NCBI RefSeq assembly: GCF_003688415.1
Contig: NZ_REFJ01000004.1
Span: 1-64,000 of the forward strand
Length of the DNA stretch: 64,000 bases
DNA from: Umboniibacter marinipuniceus
Lineage (GTDB): Bacteria; Pseudomonadota; Gammaproteobacteria; Pseudomonadales; DSM-25080
Reading direction: 5' to 3'
The notes under the pieces were generated by a model. It had not been told where the DNA came from. It made no database searches and worked only from the letters and a program-made list of their open reading frames with translations. The translations under genes and the position numbers were made by a program. Shown piece by piece: positions 1-8,402 of this stretch (positions within the stretch are counted from its first letter, which is position 1; each line of letters starts with the position of its first letter).

Positions 1-85
1 CTTTCTTTCGAATTAACGAGTAACTTGTTTCGATAATCTTTGTTGCGACTATCTCTACAAGTACCCACACGTATTGTCTGATTGA

Positions 86-97
86 TTGTTAAAGAGC
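86..97 (-). promoter_or_regulatory. boxA antitermination element of an rRNA operon leader
   Basis: Read on the minus strand this is GCTCTTTAACAA, the conserved boxA that loads the Nus antitermination complex on ribosomal RNA transcripts. It lies downstream of two rRNA-type promoters (125-152 and 238-265). The rest of the leader runs to position 1, so the 16S gene should begin beyond the left edge. No rRNA sequence is visible inside the window. The element is seen directly; the neighbouring rRNA operon is inferred. Confidence 0.8.
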
Positions 98-124
98 GTT
101 GCTTCTCGTTCGAAGCGGATGTGA

Positions 125-152
125 ATTATACACATCTAAACTTCACTGTAAA
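125..152 (-). promoter_or_regulatory. rRNA operon promoter, downstream copy (P2-like)
   Basis: On the minus strand there is TTTACA (147-152), exactly 16 bases, then TATAAT (125-130). A 16-base spacer is typical of rrn promoters. The stretch just upstream (about 153-195) is very A/T-rich with A and T runs, as in an UP element. boxA follows about 30 bases downstream. Confidence 0.75.
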
Positions 153-237
153 CCCTTGTTTTTAAAGTATTTTAAAATAACTAAAAAAAGGGTTTTAAGA
201 CTGACAAATAATCGTCTGTGTCCGTGAAAGTGCGCGC

Positions 238-265
238 AGTATAACGACTCCTGAAGCAATGTAAA
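238..265 (-). promoter_or_regulatory. rRNA operon promoter, upstream copy (P1-like)
   Basis: On the minus strand there is TTTACA (260-265), 16 bases, then TATACT (238-243), followed by a GCGCGC discriminator. A GC-rich discriminator after the -10 is the usual mark of a stringently controlled rRNA promoter. It lies about 113 bases upstream of the second promoter, giving the common tandem arrangement. It also sits just downstream of the stop codon of the DUF6702 gene. Confidence 0.7.
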
Positions 266-300
266 GCTCCGAAGAATAGTTAGTTTTGCTTACCTGTGAA

Positions 301-786
301 TTAATCCGGCTGAAGCGCAAGAACTGCACGTTGAGTCTCGCGATTTAAGGTTGCGCTCGCTACTACTTTTTGCGCCGCTAGCGTGGTTACCGTATTCACC
401 TGATCAGGCTCAATTTCCACTAAGACCTTTTGCTCTACGATCACTTCCTCAGGATGATGATCGCCAAGCTGGTATTGCTGGTACATCCACACATAACGAA
501 TATCGCTTTCAGCACCAACCCATTCCAAGTCAACGGTACCGAGTTCAGGTAGCGCCAGTTTGAAATTCATCGCAAGATAAGCCTTTAACTCTTCATCACC
601 CACTGCGATATCAGTTCCACCGTTTATTGCTACAGCGATATCACGAATAAAGTATTTATGCACAACTTCTAAAACGCGTTCATTTTCATTCACGCTAATC
701 TCGGTGAGACCGAAGTGATATTGGTGGGCATTCGCCCCCATAGTTGTGAGCATCAACAACACTAGCGCAATCAAATTCTTCATCAT
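301..786 (-). CDS. DUF6702 family exported protein
   Basis: A 161-residue protein with a clear Sec signal peptide (MKNLIALVLLML, cleavage near ANA-HQ around residue 20). The mature part begins HQYHFGLTEI and continues through a VVHKYFIRDI segment, which fits DUF6702, a family of small secreted proteins of unknown function. The start is an ATG-ATG pair at 786; either could be used. The gene is the last protein gene before the rRNA promoters and lies behind a terminator that follows the M1 peptidase. DUF6702 genes are often found beside M1 peptidase genes, so a joint role in the periplasm is possible but inferred. Confidence 0.7.
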   Translation of the reverse strand: MMKNLIALVLLMLTTMGANAHQYHFGLTEISVNENERVLEVVHKYFIRDIAVAINGGTDIAVGDEELKAYLAMNFKLALPELGTVDLEWVGAESDIRYVWMYQQYQLGDHHPEEVIVEQKVLVEIEPDQVNTVTTLAAQKVVASATLNRETQRAVLALQPD

Positions 787-801
787 TCATTATTCCAATT
801 G

Positions 802-833
802 TAAAAAAAGGGAGCTTAGACTCCCCTTTTTTT
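802..833 (-). terminator. intrinsic terminator after the M1 peptidase gene
   Basis: GGGAG (810-814) pairs with CTCCC (821-825) around a 6-base loop, flanked by a run of A on the left and T on the right. It can therefore act for minus-strand transcripts (run of U) and would partly insulate the DUF6702 gene from the peptidase gene. Confidence 0.7.
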
Positions 834-854
834 AAGTTAAGTGCTTAGGAAGCG

Positions 855-3278
855 TTACTCTTCCGTTGCTTCTTCCTCAGAAGATTCCTCTTCATCAGCT
901 TTTAGCTCAGCGGCCCAATTTTCCATCATGTTAGGACTGCGCTCTCGCTTGAACAACTGAAGACGAGATTCGACAATTTGCCGCGGATAATGATTGTTCG
1001 CCACATCAATGTCTGCCGTTTCCCAATGCGGGTCGAGCACAACTTGCGTCAGTATCTTTTCCGCAGGACGCACGAACATCTTCGAGACGTTATTCGCGTT
1101 ACGCGACCAAACCTCAGCAGGAATACGAACCTCTTCCTTAGCACCGTCGTCGTAATGCATCTCAATAATTAGCGGCATAACCAAACCACCGAGATTACTG
1201 AAGTCGATGACATAAACGTTGTTATCAACTAGCAGCAGGTCACGCTCCCAATCCTCAAGACCTTCGACCAGTGAGTTATAGGCATTGCGATCGGCATTAG
1301 TTGTAGTGAAACGGTCATGCTCATTGTAGAAGTCAAGGAGTTGGTCCTGCTCTTCCACTTTACGGGGCATGCCATCGTTACGCTGACGTGTTATAGATAG
1401 CGGCTCTTGAGCAAATTTCGCACGCGCGAACTCTTCTTCAAGATCGGGATTGCGAGTATCGATTGAGAACGCGCGAACGTTATCAACGGAAATATCTACC
1501 GCGTCAGTTGTGTAGAACCAACCGCGCCAGAACCAATCCAAATCAACACCCGAGGCATCCTCCATAGTACGGAAGAAATCGGCTGGCATTGGGCGCTTGA
1601 ACTTCCATCGCTCCGAATACTCACGGAACGCATAGTCAAATAGTTCACGACCCATGATCGTTTCGCGTAAAATATTTAGCGCCGTCGCCGGTTTACCGTA
1701 GGCATTGTTACCAAACTGCAGAATTGACTCCGAGTTGGTCATAATTGGCACTTGGTTTGGCGAACGCATGTAGTCAACAATCTGACGAGCTTCACCACGC
1801 TGCTCATTGGCATCAATGGTATCTTCCCACGCCTGTAGCGCAAGGAACTCAACGTAAGTGTTCAACCCCTCATCCATCCAAGTCCATTGACGCTCATCAG
1901 AGTTGACGATCATTGGATAGTAGTTATGGCCAACCTCATGTATCACCACACCTATCAAGAACCACTTAACCCCTCGACTGTACGTTCGCGCCATAATTTC
2001 TTCTGGCGTGACAACCCCATCTTCCATCTCAGCTTCTTCATCAATCACTGGACGCGGACCATTAAAGGTCATCATAGGGTATTCCATTCCACCCACAGGA
2101 CCATTTACCGAAATAGAAACTGGGTACGGATAGTCGAAAGCATACTTATTGTAATGCTCCATGGTATGAATGATGGCAGCCGTTGAGTAGCGATCAAAAA
2201 TCGGCATACCTTCTTGCGGGTAATAGGACATCGCCATAGTGTCTGTGCCACCGCTTTTGTAGCCCTGCGCATCCCAAACAAACTTCCGACTAGACGCCCA
2301 AGCAAAGTCTCGCACGTTTTCCGCTTCGAATTCCCACGTCTTAGTATTGGTCGCACGCGAAGATTCATTCTCAAGCGCCTCCTCTAAGGTGACAATGAAT
2401 ACCGGGCTATCTGCCGTCTTTGCCTCGGTTAATCGGCGACGCTGCTCAGCGCTAAGAACATCCCTGGGATTCTGTAGAACACCAGTGGAGGCAACAATAT
2501 GATCGGCAGGCGCTGTAATCTTCACGTTATAGTCGCCAAACTCGACTGCAAACTCCCCTGAGCCCAAGAATTCTTTATTCTGCCAGCCGCTTACATCATT
2601 ATAGGCGGCCATTCGCGGGTACCACTGAGCAATCTCGTAGAGGTAGTTGTCGTCTCGTTCAAAGTACTCGTAACCGCTTCGTCCACCGAGTACCTTTTGC
2701 TCAAAAACATTGTAGCTCCAGTCAATGCCGAACTCGATCTTCGAACCACTCTTAAGCGGGGAATCTAAATCAATTCGCATCATTGTCCCAACAATAGTGT
2801 GAGACAAAGGGTTGCCGCGACGATCGGCTACTTTGGTAATCTTATACCCACCGTCAAAAGACTCTGCCGTAAGAATGTTACGTAAGCCATAGTAAGAAAA
2901 CGTATTAGGGCCATTTCCTTCGGTATTCGTTGTTCTAACTAGATTGGCATTCGAATTAGGCTCAAATCGGTTTTGATCCAACTGCACCCAAAGGTAGGTC
3001 AAATCATCCGGAGAGTTATTGGTGTAAGTGATTTTCTCAGAACCAATAATGCGCTGATTTTCATCATCTAGGGTCACCTCGATATCGTAATCAGCCTGCT
3101 GCTGCCAATATTCATGCCCAGGCGCTCCCGCTGCGTTACGATAGCTGTTAGGCGTTGGAAGAAGCTCGTCGAGCTGACGGAATTTATCGCCGGAAACACC
3201 CAAATTATCGGCCGCGAATAATTGCAACGGAAGGGTCAGCGCCCCAATCACAATTGGAATCAAAGTCATTTTTTTCAT
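855..3278 (-). CDS. M1 family zinc metallopeptidase, exported
   Basis: An 807-residue exported aminopeptidase-like protein of the gluzincin clan. The zinc site HEVGH followed by WMDEGLNTYVE gives HExxH plus a downstream Glu, and GGMEYPMM upstream is the counterpart of the GAMEN exopeptidase motif. I chose the ATG at 3278, giving MKKMTLIPIVIGALTLPLQLFA, an obvious signal peptide; the longer frame to 3311 would bury it. The C-terminus is a strongly acidic tail of Glu/Asp/Ser. The family trims peptides from the N-terminus; the substrate here is unknown. It is followed by a terminator and a DUF6702 gene. Confidence 0.85.
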   Translation of the reverse strand: MKKMTLIPIVIGALTLPLQLFAADNLGVSGDKFRQLDELLPTPNSYRNAAGAPGHEYWQQQADYDIEVTLDDENQRIIGSEKITYTNNSPDDLTYLWVQLDQNRFEPNSNANLVRTTNTEGNGPNTFSYYGLRNILTAESFDGGYKITKVADRRGNPLSHTIVGTMMRIDLDSPLKSGSKIEFGIDWSYNVFEQKVLGGRSGYEYFERDDNYLYEIAQWYPRMAAYNDVSGWQNKEFLGSGEFAVEFGDYNVKITAPADHIVASTGVLQNPRDVLSAEQRRRLTEAKTADSPVFIVTLEEALENESSRATNTKTWEFEAENVRDFAWASSRKFVWDAQGYKSGGTDTMAMSYYPQEGMPIFDRYSTAAIIHTMEHYNKYAFDYPYPVSISVNGPVGGMEYPMMTFNGPRPVIDEEAEMEDGVVTPEEIMARTYSRGVKWFLIGVVIHEVGHNYYPMIVNSDERQWTWMDEGLNTYVEFLALQAWEDTIDANEQRGEARQIVDYMRSPNQVPIMTNSESILQFGNNAYGKPATALNILRETIMGRELFDYAFREYSERWKFKRPMPADFFRTMEDASGVDLDWFWRGWFYTTDAVDISVDNVRAFSIDTRNPDLEEEFARAKFAQEPLSITRQRNDGMPRKVEEQDQLLDFYNEHDRFTTTNADRNAYNSLVEGLEDWERDLLLVDNNVYVIDFSNLGGLVMPLIIEMHYDDGAKEEVRIPAEVWSRNANNVSKMFVRPAEKILTQVVLDPHWETADIDVANNHYPRQIVESRLQLFKRERSPNMMENWAAELKADEEESSEEEATEE

Positions 3279-3369
3279 ACAGGTCTCGCAGAAGTAGTTG
3301 CTTACGGGCAAGCAGCGCCCACAAATCTCTTGTGGATTATGACGCTTTTATAAGGAAATAGAAAGCTGG

Positions 3370-4005
3370 CTAGCTGCGCTTAAGCAATGGCGTTGCAGGA
3401 GAAATACGAACCAGTGTTGTGGCGTTGATGGAGGAGGACTCAATGAGCCAAAGATCACTATCCCACAACGAAGGGGCTAGTGATAATACCGCAGTCTGAA
3501 GCGCACCACTATCATGGCTATCGGGGACCAACATGAATGCCTTGCTGTTGTCAAAACACTGAGGGCAACTCTGGTCGATATCGAATACACCTTTGTTTCC
3601 GCAGAGCGCATTTAAGTGAGCAAGCGATCTCAGCCCCTCAAACGCGCTAAAAAGCTGTGCCCGAAGTCCAGCATCACAACTTAACATCCAGATGAACTCT
3701 TGCTTAGCGAAACGTTGCTGAGCAAATTCCGACGGTGGTTCGCCGGTTAACACAACAGTACGCATTACCGGAGAGAGCCCTTCATAAGCCTGCGCCAAAC
3801 CCGCGAGAAGCCCCTCTACAAAAGGTTGAGAAACCGCATGAATAAGCAGATCACTTTCACAGAGACGCTGCACAATGACTTTTGCTAACCGTCGTCCATC
3901 TGACGCACTAGCCGCTCTAGACAACTCGACAACGGTAGCCACCGTGGGACCCGTTCGAAACAACGAACCGTTGACATTAGCGAGCTTTGGAATGGTATTA
4001 GGCAC
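3370..4005 (-). CDS. hypothetical protein, 211 residues
   Basis: I do not recognise the family. The protein has no signal peptide or membrane segment. The central part is mainly helical (roughly residues 20-130). A C-terminal region holds a CPQC-type pair in DQSCPQCFDNSK, which could bind a metal or form a disulfide. It is divergent from yffB-dapDE with about 175 bases between and ends just before the M1 peptidase gene. Codon use looks like that of its neighbours, so I take it as a real gene. Confidence 0.6.
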   Translation of the reverse strand: MPNTIPKLANVNGSLFRTGPTVATVVELSRAASASDGRRLAKVIVQRLCESDLLIHAVSQPFVEGLLAGLAQAYEGLSPVMRTVVLTGEPPSEFAQQRFAKQEFIWMLSCDAGLRAQLFSAFEGLRSLAHLNALCGNKGVFDIDQSCPQCFDNSKAFMLVPDSHDSGALQTAVLSLAPSLWDSDLWLIESSSINATTLVRISPATPLLKRS

Positions 4006-4181
4006 GTGTTTAACTTCTTAATTCTAAAATCTATTTCACATAAGTAAAACACCGTATGCCATCACTGTAAACTCTTTTTAGTACTATAGCCAAAACGACT
4101 AACACCAGAAACTTTCCGTCAATGTAAGACGGGTCAATCTGCGGTATAATTGCTACTTTTGTTAATCAAGCGAGATAATCC

Positions 4182-4529
4182 ATGAAGCTTTGGGGAATTA
4201 AGAACTGCGACAGCGTTAAAAAGGCTTTAAAACAGTTAGCGGAGCTTGGGCAGCCCGTTACCTTTGTATGCCTTCGTAGCGAAAGTATCAGTAAGGACCT
4301 TTTGGCGCTGGCTATTGAGCAGCTTGGCATTGAGAAAATCATCAACAAGCGCTCTACCACCTGGAAGCAGCGTACAGACGAACAAAGATTACGCCTCCTC
4401 GCTGCCGATTTAGACGAAATTCTCGCTGAGCCAACTATCATCAAGCGTCCACTCATTAGTTATCAGGACCAATTTTATATCGGTGTAACGGACGCGCTTG
4501 CTAATCAACTAACCAGCACACAAGCTTAA
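4182..4529 (+). CDS. yffB: Spx/ArsC-like thioredoxin-fold protein (YffB family)
   Basis: A 115-residue protein of the ArsC/Spx/MgsR family. It starts MKLWGIKNCDSVKKA; the CDS/CDT motif holds the single conserved cysteine, and IIKRPLI near residue 85 carries the family's conserved Arg-Pro. YffB binds glutathione and is thought to act as a GSH-dependent thiol reductase, not a true arsenate reductase. It begins a three-gene operon with dapD (16 bases) and dapE; yffB-dapE is also a pair in E. coli, which supports the call. Confidence 0.85.
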   Translation: MKLWGIKNCDSVKKALKQLAELGQPVTFVCLRSESISKDLLALAIEQLGIEKIINKRSTTWKQRTDEQRLRLLAADLDEILAEPTIIKRPLISYQDQFYIGVTDALANQLTSTQA

Positions 4530-4545
4530 ACTTCAGAGATTACTT

Positions 4546-5556
4546 ATGACTACTATTTATGCATACGGAATAGGCATTGCCACCAAAAACCAGGCTGGTG
4601 AAATTATCGAAGTATTTTACCCACAACCCGTTTTAGCCCCCTGCCAGGAGGAGCTTGAAGAAATCAATGCCATTGGGCTTTCGGACGGCACTAGTGTGTT
4701 AAATGAATTTCAACTCACAAGTCTTGCGGCAAGCGATTATCTTCCTATTGCAACGCTAATTGAAAGCCTCAAAGACGCTCGTAAAACCATCGTTCTCAGC
4801 ATAGCTCAGCAAGATAGTGCACCCGCGGATGTGGGTACCGCATTCCTAAAGCTTCACCTACTATCTCACCGCCTCGTTAAACCTCATGAAACCGTACTCG
4901 ATGGCGTATTCGGTATCCTACATAATTTAGCTTGGACCTCCGAGGGGCCGATAGAACTCAATGAACTGCCAGCGCGTCAATTACAAGCCCGTTTAGAAGG
5001 CCGCGCACTAAGCGTTAACTGCATCGATAAATTCCCTAAAATGACCGACTACGTTGTACCAAGTGGCGTTCGTATCGCTGACGCCGCTCGCATTCGCCTA
5101 GGCGCCTATATTGGCGAGGGCACCACCGTTATGCACGAGGGTTTCGTTAACTTTAATGCTGGCACAGCCGGCCCGGCCATGATTGAAGGTCGAATCTCAG
5201 CAGGGGTTTGGGTGGGCAGTCATTCAGATCTCGGCGGTGGTAGCTCAACCATGGGAACCCTATCAGGCGGCGGCAACATTGTTATTTCAGTGGGCGAACA
5301 CTGCCTTATTGGCGCTAACGCCGGCACAGGCATTCCACTTGGCGATCACTGCACCATTGAGAGCGGCCTCTACATCACGGCCGGCACCAAGATCCAGTTA
5401 GTAAATGACGAGGGCACTCAAGGCGACATCATCAAGGCTAAGGAGCTGGCGGGCCAGAACCATCTACTATTTCGCCGCAACTCACAGAGCGGTGCGGTTG
5501 AATGCCATACCAATCTCAGCTCCATTGAGCTAAATGACATGCTCCACAGCAATTAA
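4546..5556 (+). CDS. dapD: tetrahydrodipicolinate N-succinyltransferase
   Basis: A 336-residue enzyme that adds succinyl from succinyl-CoA to tetrahydrodipicolinate in the succinylase branch of lysine/diaminopimelate synthesis (cytoplasm). The C-terminal half is a left-handed beta-helix built of hexapeptide repeats (region from GVRIADAARIRLGAYIGEG to GDHCTIESGLYITAG). Length and N-terminal domain match the long Pseudomonas-type DapD rather than the 274-residue E. coli form. It sits between yffB and dapE, 14 bases before dapE, giving consecutive pathway steps apart from the aminotransferase DapC, which is not in the window. Confidence 0.93.
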   Translation: MTTIYAYGIGIATKNQAGEIIEVFYPQPVLAPCQEELEEINAIGLSDGTSVLNEFQLTSLAASDYLPIATLIESLKDARKTIVLSIAQQDSAPADVGTAFLKLHLLSHRLVKPHETVLDGVFGILHNLAWTSEGPIELNELPARQLQARLEGRALSVNCIDKFPKMTDYVVPSGVRIADAARIRLGAYIGEGTTVMHEGFVNFNAGTAGPAMIEGRISAGVWVGSHSDLGGGSSTMGTLSGGGNIVISVGEHCLIGANAGTGIPLGDHCTIESGLYITAGTKIQLVNDEGTQGDIIKAKELAGQNHLLFRRNSQSGAVECHTNLSSIELNDMLHSN

Positions 5557-5570
5557 TCCTCGAGGCACTT

Positions 5571-6698
5571 ATGTCACCCACTATTGAGCTGTGCAAACAG
5601 TTAATTGAACGACAATCCGTCACTCCTAACGATGCTGGATGCTTTCCGCTGATCCTTGATCGCCTCGAGAATTTCGACATAACGGTTACTCGCCTGGACT
5701 GTGAGGATGTTGAGAATATCCTCATCACCATCGGCGACGAAGGCCCGCTGTTAATCTTCCTGGGGCATACTGATGTGGTACCCACCGGTCCGGAGTCAGA
5801 GTGGCGTTATCCGCCATTCGAGCCCACCGAAGAAGGCGACCTGCTCTTTGGCCGAGGTACCGCGGACATGAAAGGTAGTATCGCGGCATTCATTACGGCA
5901 ACTGAGCGTTTTTTGGCATCAAAGCCCATGATGAAAGCGCGTTTCGGCATTTTGCTAACGAGTGACGAAGAGGGTGCCGCCGACTACGGCATACGCTACG
6001 TTGCGCCTGAGCTTCAACGCCGGGGCATTGATATCGACTACTGTTTAGTGGGTGAACCTTCAAGCACTAACAAGCTTGGAGACGTCATTAAAAACGGCCG
6101 TCGCGGATCACTCGGCGCCACGCTTAAGGTCATTGGCAAGCAAGGTCATGTAGCCTACCCTCAGCTCGCCGACAATCCTATTCACAAGGCCATGCAAGCC
6201 TTAAGTGATTTGGTGGCGACTGAGTGGGACCAGGGCAACGATTTCTTTCCGCCAACGAGCTTCCAGATTTCTAATATTAACTCCGGTACCGGCGCGACCA
6301 ACGTCATCCCGGGTGATATGGAAGTTGTTTGTAATTTCCGTTATTCCACCGAAACTACGGCGGAAGAACTAAAAGCACGCGTAGAAGCGGTACTGACGCG
6401 TGCGGAGCTAAATTACGACATCACCTGGAAGTTAAACGGAGAGCCATTCTTAACGGCCGAAGGCGAATTAGTTGAAGCCTGCGTCCAGAGCGTAGAAGAA
6501 ATAACCGGAAGAAGCCCTAACCTTTCTACGTCAGGTGGCACCTCTGACGGCCGTTTTATCGCGCCACTGGGTGCTCAAGTAGTGGAGTTAGGGCCACTGA
6601 ATGCAACCATTCACCAAGTGAATGAAAACGTCAGCATGTCCGACCTAAACCAGCTCAGCGAAGTCTATGAAGCAATTATTCGCCGTCTGATGACCTAA
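5571..6698 (+). CDS. dapE: succinyl-diaminopimelate desuccinylase
   Basis: A 375-residue M20-family di-zinc hydrolase that releases succinate from N-succinyl-LL-diaminopimelate to give LL-DAP. Visible motifs are LGHTDVVPTG (metal His and general-base Asp), GRGTADMKGS (bridging Asp), TSDEEG (Glu pair) and a lid domain in the middle. Length equals the family norm. It is the third gene of the yffB-dapD-dapE operon. Its last 23 bases overlap tail-to-tail with the convergent rsmJ gene. Confidence 0.95.
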   Translation: MSPTIELCKQLIERQSVTPNDAGCFPLILDRLENFDITVTRLDCEDVENILITIGDEGPLLIFLGHTDVVPTGPESEWRYPPFEPTEEGDLLFGRGTADMKGSIAAFITATERFLASKPMMKARFGILLTSDEEGAADYGIRYVAPELQRRGIDIDYCLVGEPSSTNKLGDVIKNGRRGSLGATLKVIGKQGHVAYPQLADNPIHKAMQALSDLVATEWDQGNDFFPPTSFQISNINSGTGATNVIPGDMEVVCNFRYSTETTAEELKARVEAVLTRAELNYDITWKLNGEPFLTAEGELVEACVQSVEEITGRSPNLSTSGGTSDGRFIAPLGAQVVELGPLNATIHQVNENVSMSDLNQLSEVYEAIIRRLMT

Positions 6699-7455
6699 AC
6701 TTGCCAGGTGCCATTGATCTGATGGCGTAAATATCGAAACGCCCAGACTTACCTGTTAGGGATTGACTGGGCTTTCGGTTTGCTAAAAACGGCGCGCCCT
6801 TCGGACGCTTCACTACTACTCGATGGCTAGCAAGTTCTAACGCCTTAGTCAGCAATATATCAGCATCATCGTCGGTACCAACTAACTGATGAAATGCAGT
6901 CATCTCTTTTTTGACGGCGGCAGATTTCTTGCGTTCCGGGAACATGGGATCGAGGTAAACCACTTCGAATGGCTGCAGCGCTAGCTCAGAGGCATCGGCC
7001 TTCACTAAACTCAATCTCTGGGCAATAGCTTGTGCCTCCTCACTGACTGACGCTCGCTTTAGGCCGTCAGCCAACAACGCATGCACGATAGGTTGTCGTT
7101 CAACCAGCGTAACCTCGCTTCCTAGCGATGCCAAAACGAATCCATCTCGACCAAGGCCGGCTGTCATATCAAGTACCTTGGGCAATACTCTTGGTGACAA
7201 TCCACAAGCTTTTGCCACCGCCTGACCAAAACCACCGCCGTGCTTTACTCGGTATTGCATCGCGCCGCCAACAAAATCAACGAACACATCGCCCTGTTGC
7301 TGCTGAGGGAAATGGAGACTGAGCCGTTCTCCAGACCAACGTAAGGCAAGCTCGTCTTCACTCTGAGCTACCACCTCAAGCGCAAGCTCCGCTGCGAGCT
7401 CCGAAACTAAGGAATCCTGCTCCTCTGCGTTGATCAAATGCCGAAGGGTAACCAC
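6676..7455 (-). CDS. rsmJ: 16S rRNA (guanine1516-N2) methyltransferase
   Basis: RsmJ methylates G1516 of 16S rRNA using SAM. The family pattern is clear: VFVDFVGGAMQYR, DMTAGLGRDGFVLA (SAM-binding loop), VVYLDPMFPERKKSA (catalytic DPMF motif), VVVKRP and the ending SGRFDIYA. The open frame extends to 7569 from a TTG, which would make the protein about 40 residues too long. I prefer the GTG at 7455, giving 259 residues, close to the roughly 250 of known RsmJ, but no strong Shine-Dalgarno decides it. It overlaps the 3' end of dapE by 23 bases. Confidence 0.88.
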   Translation of the reverse strand: MVTLRHLINAEEQDSLVSELAAELALEVVAQSEDELALRWSGERLSLHFPQQQQGDVFVDFVGGAMQYRVKHGGGFGQAVAKACGLSPRVLPKVLDMTAGLGRDGFVLASLGSEVTLVERQPIVHALLADGLKRASVSEEAQAIAQRLSLVKADASELALQPFEVVYLDPMFPERKKSAAVKKEMTAFHQLVGTDDDADILLTKALELASHRVVVKRPKGAPFLANRKPSQSLTGKSGRFDIYAIRSMAPGKFRSSDGE

Positions 7456-7628
7456 ATCATTCTCACTGTAAATATCCAAGTTATCTGTGCAAAAGCTTGT
7501 GAGTAAGTTACCACAAACTGTTTGAAAACCAGTAATTACGGGCTTTAAGAGCCTATGCCTAACACTCAACCAACCGACACAAATAATCAGCCAAGCATAC
7601 CGCCTTGACTGCGTTCACTAGTTAACGC

Positions 7629-8399
7629 TTATGCTGGGTGCGCAATCTCTAGCCAATCAAAGCCCTGCCGTTGGCTAGCTATTTGAATTCTATCAATGGT
7701 TGAGCTCAAGGGCGCCAGCATCTCAGCAACCACCTCCGAGCAATTATTCTGCTCACTTATGTGCCCCGCCACGAGTAATTGTAAGCGCTGATGGTCTAGC
7801 TGCTGAACAAAATCGAGTGCTTGAGCGTTATTCAGGTGACCGAATTCCCCTCCTACTCGTCGTTTTAGAGATGCTGGGTAGGAGCCAGTACGCAGTCGTT
7901 CCACACAGTGATTAAACTCTATTAACAAGCCATCCAAGTCACTGACGACCTCTGCCACATGAGCCGAGATACTGCCTAAGTCAGTCAGTACCCCAAATCT
8001 TAATCCGTCGTACTCGAAGACAAACTGGACTGGCTCGCGGGCATCGTGTGGCACTGCAACCGGATAGACGCAAACCTCTTCAATCTGCACTGGCGAGTGG
8101 CTACAGAGAAAATTTAGCTGCGGAACCTCAGTCTGGGGTTTAGCATGCCAGGTTCCCACAGTAGTATAAATTGGCAACTTATAGCGCCTAGCCAGCTTAG
8201 ATACGCCACCTATATGATCGGAATGTTCGTGAGTGACTAAAATAGCGGTAAGAGAAGATAGATCAAACGCAGCCTCAGCGGCACGCGCTTCGATAGTTTT
8301 GAGGTTAAACCCACAGTCGATTAAAAGCCGAGTAGCGCCACACTCTATAACGGTAGCATTTCCTCGGCTTCCACTGCCTAATGAAGCAACTCGAATCAC
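7629..8399 (-). CDS. MBL-fold metallo-hydrolase (YycJ/WalJ-like)
   Basis: A 256-residue metallo-beta-lactamase-fold hydrolase. It opens MIRVASLGSGSRGNATVIE and carries the metal motif THEHSDHIGG. The SLGSGS(R/S)GN opening is characteristic of the YycJ/WalJ group, putative 5'-3' exonucleases linked to DNA repair in Firmicutes. In Pseudomonas the same gene follows dapA-bamC, as here (3 bases after bamC). The cellular role in Gammaproteobacteria is not established. Confidence 0.8.
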   Translation of the reverse strand: MIRVASLGSGSRGNATVIECGATRLLIDCGFNLKTIEARAAEAAFDLSSLTAILVTHEHSDHIGGVSKLARRYKLPIYTTVGTWHAKPQTEVPQLNFLCSHSPVQIEEVCVYPVAVPHDAREPVQFVFEYDGLRFGVLTDLGSISAHVAEVVSDLDGLLIEFNHCVERLRTGSYPASLKRRVGGEFGHLNNAQALDFVQQLDHQRLQLLVAGHISEQNNCSEVVAEMLAPLSSTIDRIQIASQRQGFDWLEIAHPA

Positions 8400-8402
8400 A
8401 GC

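Noticed and set aside
121-137. ATGTGAATTATACACAT near the rRNA promoter as a CRP-like site
   Set aside because: The halves are one base too close (TGTG-N7-CACA rather than N8) and they overlap the -10 of an rRNA promoter, which explains the sequence better.
4182-4529. Arsenate reductase
   Set aside because: Small ArsC-fold protein of the YffB type in a dap operon, with no ars genes nearby.
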